DNA of 10,806 nt, taken from JAGOSP01 sp964428075 (GTDB lineage: Bacteria > Patescibacteriota > Minisyncoccia > Moranbacterales > UBA1568). The notes under the pieces were generated by a model that saw nothing but the letters and a program-made list of their open reading frames with translations, did not search any database and was not told where the DNA came from. This document shows positions 6,982 to 10,806 of this stretch, piece after piece. Positions within the stretch are counted from its first letter, which is position 1; each line of letters opens with the position of its first letter. Both the position numbers and the translations under genes were made by a program. The DNA is taken from contig CAYRWQ010000027.1 in assembly GCA_964428075.1 (NCBI GenBank), positions 1 to 10,806 on the forward strand. The letters run 5' to 3'.

Positions 6982-6996
6982 CAAGAATTACTCCAA
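6967..6996 (-). promoter_or_regulatory. Putative promoter of the mreBCD-mrdA cluster
   Basis: The minus strand has TTGGAG (6996-6991), an 18-base spacer, and TACAAT (6972-6967), which matches the -10 consensus at five of six bases. Transcription would start near 6960, giving a leader of only about 17 nt to the mreB ATG. The -35 is weak. It lies in the 86-base gap after aspS, where a promoter for the cluster would be expected. Confidence 0.4.
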
Positions 6997-7029
6997 TTCC
7001 ACAAACACACCCGAGATTTCAAGTATAGC

Positions 7030-8421
7030 CTATTTCCGCAATACGATGCCGAGCTCATCCAATTGCATCGCCGCGATATGCGATGGAGCGTGCATCATGG
7101 GATCACGACCCTCTCCAGTTTTGGCGAACGCGATAACTTCACGAATATTTGGTTCATTCTGAAGCAACATCATCAAGCGGTCAAAGCCGAAAGCGATACC
7201 ACCGTGCGGTGGTGTTCCAGAAGCCAAAGCGCGAAGCATATGCCCGAAATTTTCTTGGATACGTTCGTCTGTATATCCCATAATCTGGAACACACTCTTC
7301 AAGGCATCAGGGTGATGATTGCGGATACCGCCACCACCGATCTCGTATCCATTCAATACCATATCGTACTGAGCTGCTCTGATAGATTCTATCTCTTGTT
7401 TCTCAAGAAGGTGTTTTATGTATTCTGGCTTCGGAGCCGAGAAAGGGTTATGCGTAAACGTCCATCCTCCCTTATCATCCTTTTCGAAGAAAGGAAAATC
7501 GATCACCCAACAGAAAGCGAGCAGGTTTGGATCCGTCTTATCTTTCCGGAGATCTGGTTTGTCCGATCCATATTGGTCAAGAGCCTCTTGATAGGTCAAG
7601 CGAGGAAATGGCAACTCCTGAATCGTCTTCTCTGGATACACCTTCTGTATGGCATTCACGATCATGGTTTCATTCAATTGCATCACATCTTCCTGAGACG
7701 CGAAGCTCATCTCCAAGTCTATTTGTGTAAATTCCGGTTGACGATCGCCACGCGTATCCTCATCACGGAAACACCGTACAATTTGAAAATATCTCTCGAA
7801 ACCGGCGGTCATGAGCAACTGTTTGTATTGCTGGGGAGACTGCGGAAGAGCATAGAATTTCCCTTTTTCGATACGCGAAGGAACTACATAATCACGCGAC
7901 CCTTCTGGTGTCGATTTTGTCATATACGGCGTTTCGATCTCCACAAAACCTGCATCGGAATAAAAATTCCGTACATGCAACATCAACTCATGCCGCTTGC
8001 GAATATTGCACTGCATTCTTTCACGGCGAAGATCGAGATATCGATACGTCAAACGAACTTCTTCACCCACTTCCTTGCCGTCAGTGGCAATATCGAATAC
8101 GGGCGTTTCGGCCTCATTCAAGACTTCTACGGACAACGCCTCCACTTCAACACCGCCGTTGATCTGCTCGTGATTCACCAATTTTTCAGGTCGAGCATGA
8201 ACAGTGCCCGTGATCTTCACCACCCACTCGGTACGCACCATCGCTACCGATGCATATGCCTCAGCATGTTGGGACAGAACCACCACTTGCACTGTACCTG
8301 AAGAGTCTCGCACATCAAGAAACACGAGTTTCCCATGATCACGCCGCGCGCTCACCCAGCCCTGCAACATCACTTCGCACCCAACCTGTGTCGATACCCC
8401 CCGCATGAGTGTTCGTTCCAT
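7030..8421 (-). CDS. aspS: Aspartate--tRNA ligase, bacterial type lacking the GAD domain
   Basis: AspRS charges tRNA-Asp with aspartate; non-discriminating forms also charge tRNA-Asn, which GatCAB then amidates. The product is 463 aa, against about 590 for typical bacterial AspRS. The N-terminal OB-fold anticodon domain (about 1-105) includes GWVSARRDHGKLVFLDVRD (from 21). The class II core has IETPYMTKSTPEGSRDY (162-178), motif 2 FRDEDTRGDRQPEFTQID (218-235) and motif 3 GIAFGFDRLMML (408-419). The sequence passes from YGSDKPDLR (284-292) to WVIDFPFFE (305-313) in 12 residues. Escherichia coli has the ~120-residue GAD insertion at this place, so that domain is essentially absent while the flanks align normally. 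No frameshift is seen. The anticodon loop shows His29 (tRNA-Asn-permissive type) with Lys80 (discriminating type). It lies 29 bases after the response regulator. No Shine-Dalgarno is visible; ATG at 8421 was chosen, and M6 is a less likely alternative. Confidence 0.95.
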   Translation of the reverse strand: MERTLMRGVSTQVGCEVMLQGWVSARRDHGKLVFLDVRDSSGTVQVVVLSQHAEAYASVAMVRTEWVVKITGTVHARPEKLVNHEQINGGVEVEALSVEVLNEAETPVFDIATDGKEVGEEVRLTYRYLDLRRERMQCNIRKRHELMLHVRNFYSDAGFVEIETPYMTKSTPEGSRDYVVPSRIEKGKFYALPQSPQQYKQLLMTAGFERYFQIVRCFRDEDTRGDRQPEFTQIDLEMSFASQEDVMQLNETMIVNAIQKVYPEKTIQELPFPRLTYQEALDQYGSDKPDLRKDKTDPNLLAFCWVIDFPFFEKDDKGGWTFTHNPFSAPKPEYIKHLLEKQEIESIRAAQYDMVLNGYEIGGGGIRNHHPDALKSVFQIMGYTDERIQENFGHMLRALASGTPPHGGIAFGFDRLMMLLQNEPNIREVIAFAKTGEGRDPMMHAPSHIAAMQLDELGIVLRK

Positions 8422-8450
8422 ACCATTTCATCGTGAATCATGTGACCGAC

Positions 8451-9287
8451 TTACTTGCGCTCACTTTTCTTAAAAAAAGCTCTCACCTCATCCACTAATT
8501 GACTCGGTACGATTTTTGTTTTCAGGAAGGCTCTCGTGGCGCCAGCAGAGATGATCTCACCCATATCATCATCGTCCACCGAGGCCGAAATCACAAAAAT
8601 AGGGACTGAAGCTGTCTTAGTTGCCGTATGAATACTCGCAATCAGATCTTTTCCGTTAATACCCGGCAGCATCGCGTCGGTAATAATGAGATCCAAGTTC
8701 TCTTCCTGTTGTGCTCGTTCAAATCCGTGGGTGCCGTTGTTTTCAACTAACACCTCATACCCTTCGTCGGTTAATTTTTTTCCGAACATATCCACAAACA
8801 CCTCCTCGTCTTCGATAAACAGGATACGTTTTCGTCGCTTTACGTTCGCATCAAACTTGATTTCCGATGACACTACATCGTTTTCTTGGCGTCGACTTTC
8901 GTTCCTCTGCTGCTCCCCAAACTGATGCAAATATCGATTCACTTCATCCACCACCTGTGATGGCGAGGACTCCGTCTTAGAAATGAAACCATTGGCACCA
9001 AGTTTCGCGGCTTGATCTCGGTCATCTGGGTCAGAAAGATTACTGAACACGATAATCTTCAAATCTGCAGGGTAACGAGGCCCACGCAATTCACGCAAAA
9101 CCTCAAGTCCTGTCATCTCCGGAATAATGAGATCAAGCATAATAAGATCGAAGTGCTGCTCTTCAACTGCTTTGAGAACTGCTCGACCGTTGGTGATATT
9201 CAGCACCTCAAAACCAGAAGATTCAAATTTCTTTTTATAAATATCCGCAATGAAAACATCATCTTCTACGAGGAGTATCTTAGCCAT
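8451..9287 (-). CDS. Tandem-receiver response regulator (REC-REC, no output domain)
   Basis: This is a 278-aa two-component protein made of two CheY-like receiver domains. REC1 (about 2-122) has acidic residues D9/D10, phosphoacceptor D52 in IMLDLIIPEMTG, S82 and K104. REC2 (about 153-273) has D160/E161, phosphoacceptor D204 in IITDAMLPGING, S234 and K256. Both keep the full active-site set, so both may be phosphorylated. Both end in a matching stretch (PSQVVDEV and PSQLVDEV), and equivalent residues lie 152 apart, pointing to duplication. A hydrophilic linker (about 123-152) joins them. No DNA-binding, enzymatic or HPt domain is present, so output is probably by protein contact or phosphate passing. 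It starts 44 bases after the histidine kinase, its likely partner, and ends 29 bases before aspS. The ATG at 9287 follows T-rich sequence with no ribosome site. Confidence 0.93.
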   Translation of the reverse strand: MAKILLVEDDVFIADIYKKKFESSGFEVLNITNGRAVLKAVEEQHFDLIMLDLIIPEMTGLEVLRELRGPRYPADLKIIVFSNLSDPDDRDQAAKLGANGFISKTESSPSQVVDEVNRYLHQFGEQQRNESRRQENDVVSSEIKFDANVKRRKRILFIEDEEVFVDMFGKKLTDEGYEVLVENNGTHGFERAQQEENLDLIITDAMLPGINGKDLIASIHTATKTASVPIFVISASVDDDDMGEIISAGATRAFLKTKIVPSQLVDEVRAFFKKSERK

Positions 9288-9331
9288 AGAAAAAACAAAA
9301 AAAATATTATTTTCTGAAGCACTAAACTATA

Positions 9332-10806
9332 CTACACCTCCTCTCGAGAAATGGGAAGTTCGAAGATAAACTCAGAGCCATGACCATGACCGGCCGACTC
9401 AACCCAGAGTTTTCCTCCGTGTTTTTCGACAAATGTTCGACCAACATAGAGTCCGAGTCCGGTACCACCAACATACAATTTCTCGGTTTCCTTGCTTCGT
9501 GCAAATTTCATGAAAAGATGCTGGATATCCTCCTTGGATACGCCAATCCCAGTATCTTTGACCGAAAAGCGGAGTTTGTCATCGACTTGTTTTAAGCTCA
9601 CCGTCACCGATCCGTGCTCTGTATACTTAATAGCATTGTCGATGAGATTTGATATGACCTCGCGCATTTTACCAGCATCGACCGATATAAGCGGTAAAGG
9701 CTTTTCGGGCAAAACAACTACAAGATCGAGTCCGCGCTTTTTTGCCATCACCACAAACATACTCACAGCATCCTTCAATACCTCTGCCAATTGCGTTGGC
9801 TGAAAATTATACTGCATCCGTCCCGACTCAAGACGAGAGATAGAGAGAAGGTTCTCAACCAAATCGATCAGGCGGTTATTCGCGATATACACTTTATTGA
9901 TGACATCCTCAAATTGACTCTCGATTTTCCCGTAATTTCCTTCCAAAATGAGCGAAGTATACCCCTTGATAGCGGTGAGTGGCGTTCGGAGCTGATGTGA
10001 AGCGATAGAAATGAACTCTGATTTAGCGTTATCGAGGCGCTTCAGCTCCTGATTGGCAATCGCCAGACGATCCGACATATGCTGCAGTTCTTCTTTTCTG
10101 GCCACTTCTTTTTTAACGGATCGAATAAGAAACCAGCCAGCCCCCGCGGTGAGCAAAAGCGTAAGCACCGTCAGCACCCGATTGACATCGCTCTTGGCGA
10201 AGAAAAGCATCGATCCAATAAGCATGAACTGCGCCACCGTCAGTGCCTGCGCCCCCACCAGTTTAATATCGAATGCCTGATACCGAACGATAAGATAGGC
10301 AAGAAAGCCGATAAACACGGGCATCCCAAACAAACCATACTGTTCCATCCCCCACTGGAGCGTGATGCTCCCAAAGACGGTTCCCCAAGAAAAGGCTATC
10401 AGAAAGCACAATATTCCCAGAGAAAAAATGGCTATTTTCTTCTTTTCTACAATGTCCTCTTTCGCCTCGCGATATTTTTTGAATAAATACCCACAAGTCC
10501 ACAAGAGCACGATGACCTGAAAAACATAGAAATAGTACACCAGTATACCTTGCCTTGCCTCACAATTTATCAGATCAAAACCTGTGAGATTCCAGGAGGT
10601 TGGTAAAAAAAGAACGAGTGGAGTAAGCAGGGCCAACATGGATATTTTTTTCCGGAAATCCACATCATCTCCCTCCAAAAAAACTCGGGTAAAATACCAA
10701 GTAGAAGCGAGAATTAAGGTCTGAAAAAGATACACGGTTGACCAGAAAAACATAATGATCCGACTATCTGTTCCAGTCCACACCACTAAATCAACGAAAT
10801 TCCAAA
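9332..10806 (-). CDS. Membrane sensor histidine kinase (5' end outside window)
   Basis: This is a sensor kinase that autophosphorylates on histidine and passes phosphate to a response regulator, very likely the receiver protein just downstream. The frame stays open to the window edge (WNFVDLVVW precedes the first internal GTG at 10786), so the N-terminus is missing. Residues are counted from that GTG. At least seven hydrophobic segments occupy about 10-222, resembling the 7TM sensor region of some histidine kinases and holding no large extracytoplasmic domain. A short coiled linker (about 225-252) leads to the DHp helix with catalytic H264 in SIASHQLRTPLTAIKGY. The HATPase_c domain has the N box (N380 to N384), DTGIG (411-415), FMKFAR (425-430) and GGTGLGLY (440-447). 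All catalytic motifs look intact. The ligand is unknown; the absence of a PAS or periplasmic domain suggests sensing within the membrane. Confidence 0.93.
   Translation of the reverse strand, partial: WNFVDLVVWTGTDSRIIMFFWSTVYLFQTLILASTWYFTRVFLEGDDVDFRKKISMLALLTPLVLFLPTSWNLTGFDLINCEARQGILVYYFYVFQVIVLLWTCGYLFKKYREAKEDIVEKKKIAIFSLGILCFLIAFSWGTVFGSITLQWGMEQYGLFGMPVFIGFLAYLIVRYQAFDIKLVGAQALTVAQFMLIGSMLFFAKSDVNRVLTVLTLLLTAGAGWFLIRSVKKEVARKEELQHMSDRLAIANQELKRLDNAKSEFISIASHQLRTPLTAIKGYTSLILEGNYGKIESQFEDVINKVYIANNRLIDLVENLLSISRLESGRMQYNFQPTQLAEVLKDAVSMFVVMAKKRGLDLVVVLPEKPLPLISVDAGKMREVISNLIDNAIKYTEHGSVTVSLKQVDDKLRFSVKDTGIGVSKEDIQHLFMKFARSKETEKLYVGGTGLGLYVGRTFVEKHGGKLWVESAGHGHGSEFIFELPISREEV

Noticed and set aside
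6937..8301. A 454-codon plus-strand open frame opposite aspS
   Set aside because: It lies antisense to a full, motif-complete aspS and its translation is rich in His, Arg, Ile and Phe with no recognisable domain. It is a codon-bias shadow.
9336..9342. Perfect AGGAGGT on the minus strand near the response regulator
   Set aside because: It encodes the last residues of the kinase (EEV) and lies 48 bases from the regulator start, with no suitable start codon at normal spacing.
1..10806. CRISPR arrays, insertion sequences, prophage or toxin-antitoxin genes
   Set aside because: No regularly spaced repeats, transposase-like frames, terminal inverted repeats or phage proteins are visible; the window is filled by core genes.

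Overview
This window looks like a core housekeeping segment from a bacterium of the Candidate Phyla Radiation (Patescibacteria, Parcubacteria-like). That placement is an inference from protein style. The sensor kinase has a multi-pass membrane N-terminus and a DHp helix reading SIASHQLRTPLTAIKGY. The response regulator is made only of receiver domains. The lysyl-tRNA synthetase has divergent motifs, and the aspartyl-tRNA synthetase is compact. TGA is a normal stop here (mreC and mreD end in it), which argues against the recoded Gracilibacteria/Absconditabacteria. No mobile element, CRISPR array, phage gene or obvious horizontally acquired block is visible.

Every gene I can support lies on the minus strand, so transcription runs from high to low coordinates. 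In that order they are: a membrane histidine kinase whose 5' end is cut by the window edge (10806-9332); a tandem-receiver response regulator (9287-8451); aspS (8421-7030); the cell-shape cluster mreB (6943-5852), mreC (5783-4962), mreD (4965-4420) and mrdA/PBP2 (4413-2524); greA (2318-1863); lysS (1748-279); tRNA-Glu(UUC) (188-117); and an intrinsic terminator (30-7).

Three functional groups sit side by side. The first is a two-component pair closely followed by aspS (gaps of 44 and 29 bases), possibly one transcript. The second is the elongasome module: MreB filaments, the MreC/MreD membrane scaffold and the PBP2 transpeptidase. mreC and mreD overlap as ATGA and mreD and mrdA are 6 bases apart; rodA is not next to them. 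The third is a transcription/translation group: the GreA cleavage factor, LysRS and tRNA-Glu.

The longest gap without a gene is 205 bases (2319-2523), upstream of greA. It holds the best promoter in the window (perfect TTGACA, extended -10), then a terminator-like hairpin and a long-range inverted repeat, so the greA leader may be regulated. A very similar promoter precedes tRNA-Glu. Almost no gene here has a well-placed Shine-Dalgarno sequence. The main protein-level oddities are an AspRS without the GAD insertion domain and a LysRS with altered class II motifs. I see no convincing novel multi-gene system; the points worth following up are architectural and regulatory.
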